Below are positions 7,716-15,506 of a DNA stretch of 27,754 nucleotides, one piece after another. Source of the DNA: Bacillota bacterium (lineage in GTDB: Bacteria; Bacillota; Clostridia; Tissierellales; Sedimentibacteraceae). The position numbers were made by a program, and so were the translations under genes. Location: assembly GCA_029239575.1 (NCBI GenBank), contig JARBUP010000004.1:1-27754 (forward strand), written 5' to 3'. The notes under the pieces are model-generated. The model saw only the letters and a program-made list of their open reading frames with translations. It was not told the DNA's origin and made no database searches. Numbering within the stretch: the first letter of the stretch is position 1; each line of letters begins with the position of its first letter.

Positions 7716-8951
7716 TTATTTGTTTATATAAACTGCATTTTTTGTATATTCTTCATTTGTTTTTCTTATTTTTAGTGGTAGATAATAAATATTTGTTGTT
7801 TTATCTGTTAATGAGAATCTATGTAGTGGTACATTATATTTTTTATAATCCGAATATCTTACAATAACATTTATTCCATCATTTTTTAATTGTTTAATTA
7901 TTTCTCTACCTACATCATTAAATGCTAATACCTTTACATAATTATAATTTATGTCGTTATAATTCATGAAGTATTGTATATTTTCTTTTGTTATTCCAAG
8001 AAGTATATTAAGCAGTATTCGCCTTAATTTTGAATAAGTGTAGCGTTTTGATTTTAAAGACATTATAAAATCATCCACATTATTAAATTTAAAAAGGTTC
8101 GCATATATTTTATTGTTTAATCCTTCTGACACTTCAAATATTTCTTTTAATCCTTCAACACCTAAATCAAGTGCTTTATAATAAATATAATTTAAATAAA
8201 AATTTAGAGAATTATAACTTAGATGTTCATAATAAAAATCATTTAACATTTCAATACTTTTATCAGTCAATGAAGGAGGAATTATATTATCATTTAAAAT
8301 ACTTTTTCTAATAGCTGTCGCACTGTCATAAACTCCTGTTAAATCCATTTCATTATGACCTTTGCCAATCCTTTTTACAGGTATGAAATTGCAGTTCAAA
8401 TTTAATTTTATTGCACTTTTAATATATTCTATAGCAAGGACATTGTTTGGAGATTTAATTATTTCCTCTATTTTTAATTGAGCATTATTTGATATATCTT
8501 TTTCTAATATTTTAATAACTGCATTTGATACAGCCGATGGATATGAAATTCCTTTTGATATTTCTTCTTTTAAAATAGTACTGTAATTTTTATTATAAAG
8601 TTGCGCTGATGCAATTTCTTTAAGAATTTTTACATCATCATTTTCACACCCAAAACTTAAATTATTGATCTTTAATTTTTTTAATTCAGTTATAGCTGAT
8701 AACGAAAACATTTCTGCATTTTGACATGAAAAAGGCATGGGTAGTTCAATTACTATGTCAGCTCCACCATAAATTGCAGTTGTAGCACGCTTATATTTAT
8801 CCATAATAGCTGGTTCCCCTCGCTGAACAAAATTTCCACTCATTACAACAGCTACTGCATGGCAGTTTGAAAGTTCACGTGCTTTCTTTAATTGGTATTC
8901 ATGTCCTTTGTGAAAGGGATTGTATTCAGAGACAATACCTGTAATTTCCAT
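7716..8951 (-). CDS. tmcAL: tRNA(Met) cytidine acetate ligase (YlbM family)
   Basis: TmcAL activates acetate with ATP to acetyl-AMP and transfers the acetyl group to C34 of elongator tRNA(Met), giving N4-acetylcytidine; this is established for the B. subtilis enzyme. The nucleotidyltransferase core is clear: GIVSEYNPFHKGH (HxGH type, His14 and His17), VVMSGNFVQRGEPAIMDKYKRA, the GGADIVIELP strand, SFGCEN, and ATAIRKSI around residue 210. The 411-aa length fits. Start ATG 8951 has GAGGTG upstream and a good promoter at 8983-9011. In related clostridia this gene lies close to ylbJ and pta-ackA; here the acetate kinase gene is about 4.8 kb away, beyond inserted genes. Confidence 0.95.
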   Translation of the reverse strand: MEITGIVSEYNPFHKGHEYQLKKARELSNCHAVAVVMSGNFVQRGEPAIMDKYKRATTAIYGGADIVIELPMPFSCQNAEMFSLSAITELKKLKINNLSFGCENDDVKILKEIASAQLYNKNYSTILKEEISKGISYPSAVSNAVIKILEKDISNNAQLKIEEIIKSPNNVLAIEYIKSAIKLNLNCNFIPVKRIGKGHNEMDLTGVYDSATAIRKSILNDNIIPPSLTDKSIEMLNDFYYEHLSYNSLNFYLNYIYYKALDLGVEGLKEIFEVSEGLNNKIYANLFKFNNVDDFIMSLKSKRYTYSKLRRILLNILLGITKENIQYFMNYNDINYNYVKVLAFNDVGREIIKQLKNDGINVIVRYSDYKKYNVPLHRFSLTDKTTNIYYLPLKIRKTNEEYTKNAVYINK

Positions 8952-8982
8952 TTAACACCTCTTTATTAAATTCATGTATACA

Positions 8983-9011
8983 ATTGTAGTTATAATATAT
9001 TTTTTTGTCAA
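8983..9011 (-). promoter_or_regulatory. Sigma-A promoter of tmcAL
   Basis: Read on the minus strand: consensus TTGACA (9011-9006), a 17-nt spacer and TACAAT (8988-8983). Predicted transcript start is about 25 nt before the tmcAL ATG. Confidence 0.75.
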
Positions 9012-9116
9012 TTAATAATTTTTTTAAAAAAATAAATTATTGTTCGAAAAATAAATTGTAAATTTATACAACAGCGTATGTTATTTTTTACAAAACTCTG
9101 CACAAATTTGTTTTTA

Positions 9117-9125
9117 TGATACAAT
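9117..9125 (+). promoter_or_regulatory. Possible extended -10 promoter
   Basis: TGATACAAT is an extended -10 element (TGn plus TACAAT) without a convincing -35. A second TATAAT lies at 9187-9192 beyond a TA-dinucleotide run, also without a -35. Either could drive transcription toward the terminator at 9292-9338. Confidence 0.35.
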
Positions 9126-9131
9126 AGTTTT

Positions 9132-9338
9132 GTTGTTACATTAATATGCAAAAAAAGTACTATAAAAATTAAATATATATATATATTATAATAGTAAAAT
9201 AAAAGTATTGGAATAATATCGGGGGATAGGATTTAAAAGATTTCATTTTTTTAAATGAAATAAACGGAAATTAAAAACTAATAAATGTAGCAAAAAAACA
9301 GGAATAAATAATTTATAATTATTTATTCCTGTTTTTTT
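9132..9338 (+). ncRNA. Candidate small RNA or leader RNA upstream of the LytTR operon
   Basis: This is the middle of a 510-base gap without genes. The stretch 9126-9291 has no start codon with a ribosome binding site leading to more than a few residues. It contains a (TA)n run (about 9171-9186), a G5 run (9220-9225 region) and a 9-bp AT hairpin around 9240-9261. It ends in a perfect terminator with no gene in front of it. A transcript of roughly 130-210 nt is implied if either weak promoter upstream is real. It might instead be an attenuated leader of the response regulator operon. No known RNA family is recognised. Confidence 0.3.
9292..9338 (+). terminator. Perfect 22-bp bidirectional intrinsic terminator
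   Basis: Arms 9292-9313 and 9317-9338 are perfect inverted repeats (22 bp, 3-nt TAT loop) with core ACAGGAATAAATAATT, an A7 tract on one side and T7 on the other. It would terminate in both directions, but no gene is seen immediately upstream on either strand. Confidence 0.85.
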
Positions 9339-9415
9339 TATTACATTTTTATTAAATGGTTGTAAAATAATGTATAGATTGTATTAAAAATATGTCTTTT
9401 AATTTCAAAAGTTTA

Positions 9416-9424
9416 TGATATAAT
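9416..9424 (+). promoter_or_regulatory. Extended -10 promoter of the LytTR/kinase operon
   Basis: TGATATAAT (TGn plus consensus TATAAT at 9419-9424) with no clear -35 hexamer; the extended -10 may compensate. Predicted transcript start is near 9431, about 30 nt before the response regulator ATG (9462), with AAAGGGA as the ribosome binding site. Confidence 0.6.
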
Positions 9425-9461
9425 AATGACGAAATTTATTACACAAAGGGATGCTGATTAA

Positions 9462-10187
9462 ATGCTTAAAATAGCAATCTGCGATGACGTAAAGTCCATA
9501 TGTGCAGAATTAGAGAAAATATTAATAAAAATAGGACAAACAACAAATCAAGAAATAGAAATTGATGTTTTTTATTCAGGAGAGGAACTTTGCAATTATA
9601 TTTCAAATAATAATTACTATGATCTTATTTTTTTAGATATTGAATTAAGTATAATGAATGGCGTTGAAGTTGGAAAAAAAATAAGAGAAGTAATGCCTGA
9701 TGTTAGTATACAAATTGTATATATATCGGCAAAGGAAAGTTATGCAATGCAGCTATTCAAAATAAGACCTCTTGATTTCATAATAAAGCCAATTACGTAT
9801 GAAAAAATTTCTGATGTAATGAATGTTGTTTTAAAACTGATGCAAAAAAATAATAAATTTTTTAATTATAAAATTGGTTTTGAAACTTATAAAGTAAATA
9901 TAAAAGATATTTTATATTTCGAAAGTAATTATAGGAAAGTAAATATAATTACAAAAACTGGAATTAACAGCTTTTATGAAAATTTAGATTCTGTTTTTGA
10001 AAAAGTTAAACAATTTAATTTTTTAAACATTCATAAATCATATTTAGTTAATTACGATTATGTTATTAAATTTGAATATGATAAATTAACTATGTTTAAT
10101 AATAAGATATTACCTATAAGTCAATCGAAAAGAAAAGAAATTAGAGAAATTCAAATGAAATTAATTAGGGACGAGAGTGGATCATGA
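9462..10187 (+). CDS. LytTR-family response regulator (AgrA/LytR type)
   Basis: A two-domain transcription factor. Receiver domain at residues 1-115: acid pocket Asp8/Asp9 (ICDD), phospho-acceptor Asp59 in LIFLDIEL, and Lys109 in FIIKPI. LytTR DNA-binding domain at about 135-235: YKVNIKDILYFESNYRKVNI, then FLNIHKSYLVNYDYVIKF and ILPISQSKRKEI, all typical. Members bind pairs of short direct repeats and often control peptide quorum sensing, bacteriocin or cell-wall genes; the target here cannot be told. It overlaps the kinase gene by 4 nt (ATGA), so the two are translationally coupled and form a cognate pair. No AgrB/AgrD-like gene is present nearby. Confidence 0.93.
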   Translation: MLKIAICDDVKSICAELEKILIKIGQTTNQEIEIDVFYSGEELCNYISNNNYYDLIFLDIELSIMNGVEVGKKIREVMPDVSIQIVYISAKESYAMQLFKIRPLDFIIKPITYEKISDVMNVVLKLMQKNNKFFNYKIGFETYKVNIKDILYFESNYRKVNIITKTGINSFYENLDSVFEKVKQFNFLNIHKSYLVNYDYVIKFEYDKLTMFNNKILPISQSKRKEIREIQMKLIRDESGS

Positions 10188-11476
10188 ATTTAACAGCATA
10201 CGATTATATATTTACAGTTGGCAATATAATTCACACATATATATTATTTAGATTTATGTGTATTTTTTTTGATAGAAATGATATTAATAAAAAAATAGAA
10301 TTTTTATCATATGTGTTTTATGGATTAATAGTAACATATATACATTTATTTGTTAAATTACCTATTGTTACATTGTTATTTAATATTATTTCATTATTTT
10401 TATTAACATTAAATTACAAATCATCATTAAAAAAACGGATATTATCTCCAATATTAATTTTTATATTACTTGTATTAGTAGAAATATTTGTAGCAGCCTT
10501 AACAAGTTATTCTTTTACTTCTGGTAAAAATTTATCTTCAATTTCAGGAGTTATTTTGCAAAGAATTTTGTCTTATTTAGTAATGCTTGTTATGGATAAC
10601 TTTAAAAATGTTAAAAAAAATATATTTATATCTAATATTTATTGGGTCTCTATATTTGCAATCCCATTAGGTACATTAGTAATTTGCTTTTTACTTTTAT
10701 TATATATTGATATTAAACCAACTCATATTTTAATAAGTATTTCCATATTATTATTTATTAATATAATAACTTTCTATTTATATGATGCATTAAATAAATC
10801 TTATGAAGAAAGAATTGAAAATATATTAATAAAAGAACAAAATAATTATTATGAAAATCAATTAAATTTAATGGAAAACTCCGCGAAAAATGTAAGTTCT
10901 ATTAGACATGATATAAAGAACCATTTGTTTGCCATAAGTACTTATATAAAAAACAATGAAAAAGTTGATGCGATAAACTATATATCACAAATAATTGATT
11001 TATCTTATGGTGATAGAGAATATGCACAATCTGGAAATATTAACATTGATAGTATATTAAATTATAAACTTTTAGAAGCTGAATCAAAAGGAATTTCTGT
11101 ATCCTTAGAATTAAAAATACCTACTGAATTAAGTGTTGATTCTTTTGATATGGTAGTAGTGTTATGCAATTTGCTTGATAATTCCATAAGAGCTTCAAGT
11201 AAATATAATGGTGATAAAAAAATAGATATTTCAATGATATACAAAACAAATATATTATTTATTCATATTGAAAATACATTTGACGGAAATGTTTTATATG
11301 ATAATAGTAAAATTATAACTACTAAAGAAGATAAAGCAAATCACGGTATAGGATTAAATAATATTCAAAATGTTATAGATAAATATGACGGAACTTTAAA
11401 TATCAATCATAATGAAAATAAATTTTCTGTTGATATTATCATGTATATAACAGAAAAACTAATAGTTACAGCTTAA
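10184..11476 (+). CDS. AgrC-like GHKL-domain sensor histidine kinase
   Basis: A membrane sensor kinase of 430 aa. The first 205 residues contain about six or seven hydrophobic segments (roughly 8-25, 35-52, 58-78, 85-107, 118-135, 152-175 and 180-203), with no large extracellular loop, as in peptide-sensing AgrC/ComD kinases. A short coiled-coil helix leads to the DHp motif SIRHDIKNHLFAI with His242 as the likely phosphorylated residue. The GHKL ATPase domain shows N329-L-L-D-N333 (N box) and GIGLNN from Gly388 (G box); it has the short form lacking a large lid. It follows the response regulator with a 4-nt overlap and is closed by a strong terminator. The ligand is unknown. Confidence 0.92.
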   Translation: MNLTAYDYIFTVGNIIHTYILFRFMCIFFDRNDINKKIEFLSYVFYGLIVTYIHLFVKLPIVTLLFNIISLFLLTLNYKSSLKKRILSPILIFILLVLVEIFVAALTSYSFTSGKNLSSISGVILQRILSYLVMLVMDNFKNVKKNIFISNIYWVSIFAIPLGTLVICFLLLLYIDIKPTHILISISILLFINIITFYLYDALNKSYEERIENILIKEQNNYYENQLNLMENSAKNVSSIRHDIKNHLFAISTYIKNNEKVDAINYISQIIDLSYGDREYAQSGNINIDSILNYKLLEAESKGISVSLELKIPTELSVDSFDMVVVLCNLLDNSIRASSKYNGDKKIDISMIYKTNILFIHIENTFDGNVLYDNSKIITTKEDKANHGIGLNNIQNVIDKYDGTLNINHNENKFSVDIIMYITEKLIVTA

Positions 11477-11487
11477 TAACATTTGTC

Positions 11488-11519
11488 AAACTCCCATTTA
11501 AAAATGGGAGTTTTTTTTT
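11488..11519 (+). terminator. Intrinsic terminator of the two-component operon
   Basis: A 12-bp perfect stem AAACTCCCATTT/AAATGGGAGTTT with a very short A-rich loop, leading into nine T. It is 12 nt after the kinase stop. Confidence 0.9.
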
Positions 11520-11656
11520 ACTATTATTATAACCCATAAGTTAAATTTCGGTATGTTATAGAATGACATATATGTAATTTGGGAATAATAAGCATAATAT
11601 AATATTAAGATACAAATTTATATTAAAATATATATTATATTTCTTTTCAATTTTAA

Positions 11657-11684
11657 TTGATTTTTAAAATATTAATGTTATAAT
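11657..11684 (+). promoter_or_regulatory. Sigma-A promoter of the cobUSC operon
   Basis: TTGATT (11657-11662), a 16-nt spacer and TATAAT (11679-11684) with TGT just before it (extended -10). The leader is about 43 nt, too short for a cobalamin riboswitch. The rest of the 11520-11733 gap is AT-rich and holds nothing else that I recognise. Confidence 0.65.
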
Positions 11685-11733
11685 ATTTAGGGTTAATTAT
11701 TATTTTTACAAAATTTAAAATTGAGAGATGCAT

Positions 11734-12327
11734 ATGAGCGTAACATTTGTAATAGGCGGTTCAAGAAGTGGAAAAAGTACTTTTGCAGAAAATAAAGCAA
11801 AAGAATACGGAAATAAAGTTTTATACATAGCAACAGCTGTTGTAACAGACCAAGCAATGGCGGATAGAGTAAAAAAACATAAAGAACAACGTCCTAATTC
11901 ATGGAAGACTTTAGAAATGTATAATAATTTTGAATCTCTGATAAATCAAAATGAATTTATAGAATCAGATGTAATTTTAATTGACTGTATTACAACAATG
12001 ATTGGTAATTTCATGTTTGATTCAAATCTTGATTTTGATAGCTGTAATATTTCAAAAGTTAATTTACTTGAACAAAAGATTTCTGAAAATGTATTAACAC
12101 TTATTAATATTTGCAATGAAAATAGCAAAAAATTAATAATAGTTTCAAATGAAACTGGTATGGGTGTTGTTCCCTCTTATTACATGGGTAATTATTTCAG
12201 GGATATGAGTGGTAGAATGAATACCCTTATTGGAAACAAATCTGACTTTATGTATTTTATTTTCTCCGGTATGCCAATTAAACTAAAGCATAAAGGAGAA
12301 ATGGTAAAATGGCCAGCGGATTTTTAG
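11734..12327 (+). CDS. cobU: Adenosylcobinamide kinase / cobinamide-phosphate guanylyltransferase
   Basis: CobU phosphorylates adenosylcobinamide and then attaches GMP, making adenosylcobinamide-GDP, the substrate of CobS. Visible: the P-loop GGSRSGKS (residues 8-15), the strand VLYIATA, the RVKKHKEQRPNSWKTLE block whose His49 corresponds to the guanylylated histidine of CobU, LIDCITTMIGN (Walker B-like) and VSNETGMGVVP near residue 140. At 197 aa it is of normal length. Start ATG 11734 has GAGAG 6 nt upstream; an ATG at 11728 abuts that ribosome binding site and is less likely. It overlaps cobS by 19 nt. Confidence 0.95.
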   Translation: MSVTFVIGGSRSGKSTFAENKAKEYGNKVLYIATAVVTDQAMADRVKKHKEQRPNSWKTLEMYNNFESLINQNEFIESDVILIDCITTMIGNFMFDSNLDFDSCNISKVNLLEQKISENVLTLINICNENSKKLIIVSNETGMGVVPSYYMGNYFRDMSGRMNTLIGNKSDFMYFIFSGMPIKLKHKGEMVKWPADF

Positions 12328-13052
12328 TTTTAATTTCATTTTTTACGAGGATTCCATTAGGAAAAAGAATTAGCTATAATGAAGAAAATTTTAAGAAATC
12401 ATTAAATCTTTATTCTCTTATGGGTGCTGTTATCGGTATTATTTTACTTTTTATTAGTTCAATTTCTAATATATTTGAATTTAATTTAGTAAAAGGTTTG
12501 ATTTTAACAATAAGTTATGTCATAATTACCGGTGGAATTCATTTAGATGGTGCAGCTGATGCAACAGATGGATTGTTTTCAGGAAGAACAGGGGATAGAA
12601 TTTTTGAAATAATGAGTGATTCTCATATTGGAGCATTTGGAGTTCTATGTCTTATATTTATAGTTCTTTCTCAATTTGTTTTATTTTCATACATTGACAT
12701 GTTTGGATGTTTTTTAATGCCAATTGTAGGTAGGTGTTCTGTAGTTGTTGGTTCATGGAAAAAAAAATATGCAAAACACAGGCCTGGAATGGGAACTGCA
12801 TTTATTGAATCTATGAATACTAAAGTAGTAATCACAAACATAATTATTTTAATTTGTGCTTGCTTAATAGCACCTAATCGTATTATTATGTTGATGTCTT
12901 CTTTTGTAACACTAATTTTTGCATTTTCAATTTCTAAATGGATTGAAAATAAAATCGGAGGCATGACAGGTGATACATGTGGTTTTATAACTGAAATAAC
13001 GCAAGTTATATTTATGATAGCAATTCTTTTCTTAGAAGGGTTAATGGGTTAA
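12309..13052 (+). CDS. cobS: Adenosylcobinamide-GDP ribazoletransferase (cobalamin synthase)
   Basis: Integral membrane enzyme that joins adenosylcobinamide-GDP to alpha-ribazole(-phosphate), the last assembly step of cobalamin. It is recognised by GGIHLDGAADATDGLFSGR (about residues 78-96, the Asp-rich catalytic region), EIMSDSHIGAFG (about 102-113), the early FFTRIP motif, and about six membrane segments in 247 aa. The C-terminal TGDTCGFITEITQ is also typical. Start ATG 12309 lies inside the end of cobU with AAAGGAG 10 nt upstream, giving a 19-nt overlap that indicates coupling. cobC starts 4 nt after its stop. Confidence 0.95.
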   Translation: MASGFLVLISFFTRIPLGKRISYNEENFKKSLNLYSLMGAVIGIILLFISSISNIFEFNLVKGLILTISYVIITGGIHLDGAADATDGLFSGRTGDRIFEIMSDSHIGAFGVLCLIFIVLSQFVLFSYIDMFGCFLMPIVGRCSVVVGSWKKKYAKHRPGMGTAFIESMNTKVVITNIIILICACLIAPNRIIMLMSSFVTLIFAFSISKWIENKIGGMTGDTCGFITEITQVIFMIAILFLEGLMG

Positions 13053-13055
13053 TAT

Positions 13056-13619
13056 ATGTTATATTTATTAAGACATGGTGAATCAACAGCAAACTTAAAC
13101 AAAAGATATTGTGGAATAACAGATGTTGAGTTGTCACCCTTAGGCAAAAAACAAGCTAAAAAAGCTGCGTTGTTTTTTGAAGGAGTAAATATATCAAATA
13201 TATATTCAAGTCCTTTAAAAAGAGCATTTGAGACCGCTAAAGAAGTATCTGAAATTAAAGGTGTAGGCATTAAAACTAATATCTGTTTGAAAGAAGTTAA
13301 TTTTGGCGAATTTGAAAATAAAACATGGGATGAAATGGTCTTACAAAATAAATCTGAAACTGATAATTGGATAAATTTAAAGCATAAATATAAATTTCCA
13401 AACGGTGAAGGATATGATGATATTATTAACAGAATATGTTATTTTTTAGATAATATTGAAGATAATTCTTTAATTGTATCTCATTTCGGAGTAATTCAAA
13501 GTATTTTACTTTATTATAAAATCGCTGATGACAATAATATATGGGATTTTCACATATCAAATTGTGATATAGTAGTATTAAATAATAAAAAATTTGAAAG
13601 AATAGTAAAATTGACTTAA
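13056..13619 (+). CDS. cobC: Histidine phosphatase, probable alpha-ribazole phosphatase
   Basis: Member of the phosphoglycerate-mutase-like histidine phosphatases: LLRHGES with Arg6 and catalytic His7, the YCGITDVELSPLGKKQA block, IYSSPLKRAFETA, the acidic ENTWDE-type stretch (FGEFENKTWDEM), and the second histidine in VSHFGV (about residue 146). In this operon it most likely dephosphorylates alpha-ribazole phosphate or adenosylcobalamin phosphate. The family is broad and the assignment depends mainly on its position after cobU and cobS. It has 187 aa, a normal length. The start ATG 13056 lacks a strong ribosome binding site of its own and probably depends on coupling to cobS. Confidence 0.88.
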   Translation: MLYLLRHGESTANLNKRYCGITDVELSPLGKKQAKKAALFFEGVNISNIYSSPLKRAFETAKEVSEIKGVGIKTNICLKEVNFGEFENKTWDEMVLQNKSETDNWINLKHKYKFPNGEGYDDIINRICYFLDNIEDNSLIVSHFGVIQSILLYYKIADDNNIWDFHISNCDIVVLNNKKFERIVKLT

Positions 13620-13657
13620 TAAGAAACAAAAATTGTATTAAAAAAATTACATAACAA

Positions 13658-13682
13658 ATAAAATCACAATAATTGATTTTAT
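13658..13682 (+). promoter_or_regulatory. Inverted repeat in the ackA leader
   Basis: A 9-bp perfect inverted repeat (ATAAAATCA/TGATTTTAT, 7-nt loop) lies about 30 nt before the ackA start codon. No T-run follows, so it is not a terminator on the plus strand. It could be an operator or an mRNA leader hairpin. I see no convincing -35/-10 pair for ackA in the 94-nt gap. Confidence 0.4.
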
Positions 13683-13713
13683 ATAAAAATTATAAACTAT
13701 TGGAGGAAAAAAT

Positions 13714-14907
13714 ATGAATGTATTAGTAATTAACTGTGGCAGTTCATCATTAAAATACCAATTAATAAATATGAATGATGAAAGTGTTTTAGCAAAAGGT
13801 TTAGTAGAAAGAATAGGAATTGAAGGCAGTGTTTTAAAGCATGAAAGAGAAGGCATTGATAAAGTTAAATTTGAACAACCTTTAAAAGATCATAAAGATG
13901 CAATAAACTTAGTTTTAAAAACATTAGTAGATCCAACTTGCGGAGCTGTAAAATCTTTAGAAGAAATTGATGCAATAGGACACAGAGTTGTTCACGGCGG
14001 AGAAAAATTTGCAGGTTCTGTAAAAATAACTGATGAAGTAGTTAATGCTATGAAAGATTGCATAGACTTAGCACCACTTCACAACCCACCAAACATAATT
14101 GGTATTGAAGCTTGTAAGGAATTATTGCCAAATGTACCAATGGTTGGAGTATTTGATACAGCGTTCCACCAAACTATGCCTGAAGTTTCTTATATTTATC
14201 CATTACCATATGAATTATATAAAGAACTTGGTATCAGAAGATACGGTTTCCACGGAACATCACATAAATATGTAACTGAAAGAGTAGCAGCAATTACAGG
14301 TAAAGATTTACAAGGAACAAAAATAATTACTTGTCACTTAGGAAACGGTGCAAGTTTATCAGCTATAAAAGATGGAATATCAATTGATACAAGTATGGGT
14401 ATGACTCCTCTTGAAGGATTAGTAATGGGAACAAGATGTGGAGATATAGACCCAGCTATAGTTACTTTCTTAATGAATAAGAAAAATTTATCTGTTGAAG
14501 ATATTGATAATTTAATGAATAAAAAGTCTGGAGTTTTAGGAATTTCAGGAGTTTCGAGCGACTTTAGAGATATCGAAGGAGCAGCTGAAGAAGGAAACCA
14601 TAGAGCTCAGTTAGCATTAGATAAATTTGCTTATACAGTTAAAAAATATATCGGTTCATATGCAGCAGCTATGGGCGGAGTAGATACATTAGTATTTACA
14701 GCAGGTCTTGGAGAAAATTCTGGTTCATCAAGAGAACAAATCTGTGAAGGATTAGAATTCTTAGGAATTGAAATAGATAAAGAAAAAAACAACACAAGAG
14801 GTAAAGAAGTAGAGATTTCTAAAGAAGGTTCAAAGGTAAGAGTATTTGTAATCCCTACAAATGAAGAAGTAATGATAGCAAGAGACACTGTAACTTTAAC
14901 AAAATAA
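13714..14907 (+). CDS. ackA: Acetate kinase
   Basis: Interconverts acetate + ATP and acetyl phosphate + ADP, the ATP-yielding last step of acetate fermentation. It is recognised across its length: VINCGSSSLKYQL at the N-terminus with Asn7, GHRVVHGGEKF, DLAPLHNPPNI, VFDTAFHQTMP with the catalytic Asp, RRYGFHGTSHKYV, CHLGNGASLSAI, MGTRCGDIDPA and FTAGLGENS. At 397 aa the length is normal. Start ATG 13714 has a strong GGAGG, and codon use looks like that of a highly expressed gene. The usual partner pta (phosphotransacetylase) is not upstream, where cobC lies instead, and not elsewhere in the window. Confidence 0.98.
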   Translation: MNVLVINCGSSSLKYQLINMNDESVLAKGLVERIGIEGSVLKHEREGIDKVKFEQPLKDHKDAINLVLKTLVDPTCGAVKSLEEIDAIGHRVVHGGEKFAGSVKITDEVVNAMKDCIDLAPLHNPPNIIGIEACKELLPNVPMVGVFDTAFHQTMPEVSYIYPLPYELYKELGIRRYGFHGTSHKYVTERVAAITGKDLQGTKIITCHLGNGASLSAIKDGISIDTSMGMTPLEGLVMGTRCGDIDPAIVTFLMNKKNLSVEDIDNLMNKKSGVLGISGVSSDFRDIEGAAEEGNHRAQLALDKFAYTVKKYIGSYAAAMGGVDTLVFTAGLGENSGSSREQICEGLEFLGIEIDKEKNNTRGKEVEISKEGSKVRVFVIPTNEEVMIARDTVTLTK

Positions 14908-14927
14908 TAAAGTGTAAAATAAATTGC

Positions 14928-14956
14928 TTGACAAAACTATTATTTTTTCATATAAT
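14928..14956 (+). promoter_or_regulatory. Consensus sigma-A promoter of yceD-rpmF
   Basis: Perfect TTGACA (14928-14933), a 17-nt spacer and perfect TATAAT (14951-14956). The transcript start near 14963 leaves a leader of about 22 nt carrying GGGTGG. It lies 20 nt after the ackA stop with no terminator between, so read-through from ackA is also possible. Confidence 0.9.
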
Positions 14957-14984
14957 TAACTCTGCAATTAAAAAGGGTGGTATT

Positions 14985-15494
14985 ATGTTAATAAATTTAA
15001 GCAAATTTTTATCATCGGACAAAATTTCATTGGAAATCAACGAAGAATTTGTTATAGATGATCAAGAGTTTATAGAAAAGACACATCTAAATAATCCTGT
15101 AATTTTTAATGGAGAATTTTTTAAAGTAGAAGGCAGCACTATTTTGAATGCTATTGTTATTTATAATTATACTGAAGAATGTGCAAGATGCCTTGATAAA
15201 TTTGATAACAAAAATAATGTAAAGTTTGAAGCAGTTGTTGTATCTAACAAAGATAATGATGAGCCAAATGATACTGATGAAATCAGATTGATTTATGAAG
15301 ATGGATGTGTTAAATTAGATGAAGTAATTAAGCAGATGATTTATTTGTCATTGCCTATGAAGGCAGTTTGCAAAGAAAATTGTAAAGGCATATGCCCAAA
15401 CTGCGGAGTTAATTTAAACTTTGAAGAATGCAAATGTGAAAATGAATTAACAGATCCACGTTTTAATAAACTAAAAGATCTGTTAAAAGATTAA
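14985..15494 (+). CDS. yceD: YceD/DUF177 family protein
   Basis: A 169-aa protein of the YceD family, which is nearly always encoded just before rpmF and is linked to 23S rRNA accumulation in plants and E. coli; its exact activity is unknown. The family marks are EECARCLDKFD around residue 66 and the C-terminal cluster C-x3-C-x2-ICPNCGVNLN...C-x-C, probably a zinc site, followed by DPRFNKLKDLL. The ATG at 14985 has GGGTGG upstream. The longer in-frame reading from 14928 would start inside the -35 element and is rejected. It is 12 nt ahead of rpmF. Confidence 0.93.
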   Translation: MLINLSKFLSSDKISLEINEEFVIDDQEFIEKTHLNNPVIFNGEFFKVEGSTILNAIVIYNYTEECARCLDKFDNKNNVKFEAVVVSNKDNDEPNDTDEIRLIYEDGCVKLDEVIKQMIYLSLPMKAVCKENCKGICPNCGVNLNFEECKCENELTDPRFNKLKDLLKD

Positions 15495-15506
15495 GGAGGT
15501 GTTACA

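Noticed and set aside
9230..9260. 25-residue minus-strand ORF beginning MKSFKSYPPILF, considered as an AgrD-like peptide
   Set aside because: There is no ribosome binding site, no conserved Cys/Pro pattern of pheromone precursors, and the sequence is explained by AT-rich composition.
9358..9388. Direct repeats GGTTGTAAAA and GATTGTATTA as LytTR binding sites
   Set aside because: Spacing is about 19 bp rather than the usual 21-22, and the repeats do not match the AgrA-type consensus; similar matches are expected by chance here.
11520..11733. Cobalamin riboswitch upstream of cobU
   Set aside because: No B12-box-like core or multi-stem architecture is visible, and the leader after the likely promoter is only about 43 nt.
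14928..14984. N-terminal extension of YceD from TTG 14928
   Set aside because: The extension covers a perfect TTGACA-N17-TATAAT promoter and has no ribosome binding site; ATG 14985 has GGGTGG and gives the family length.
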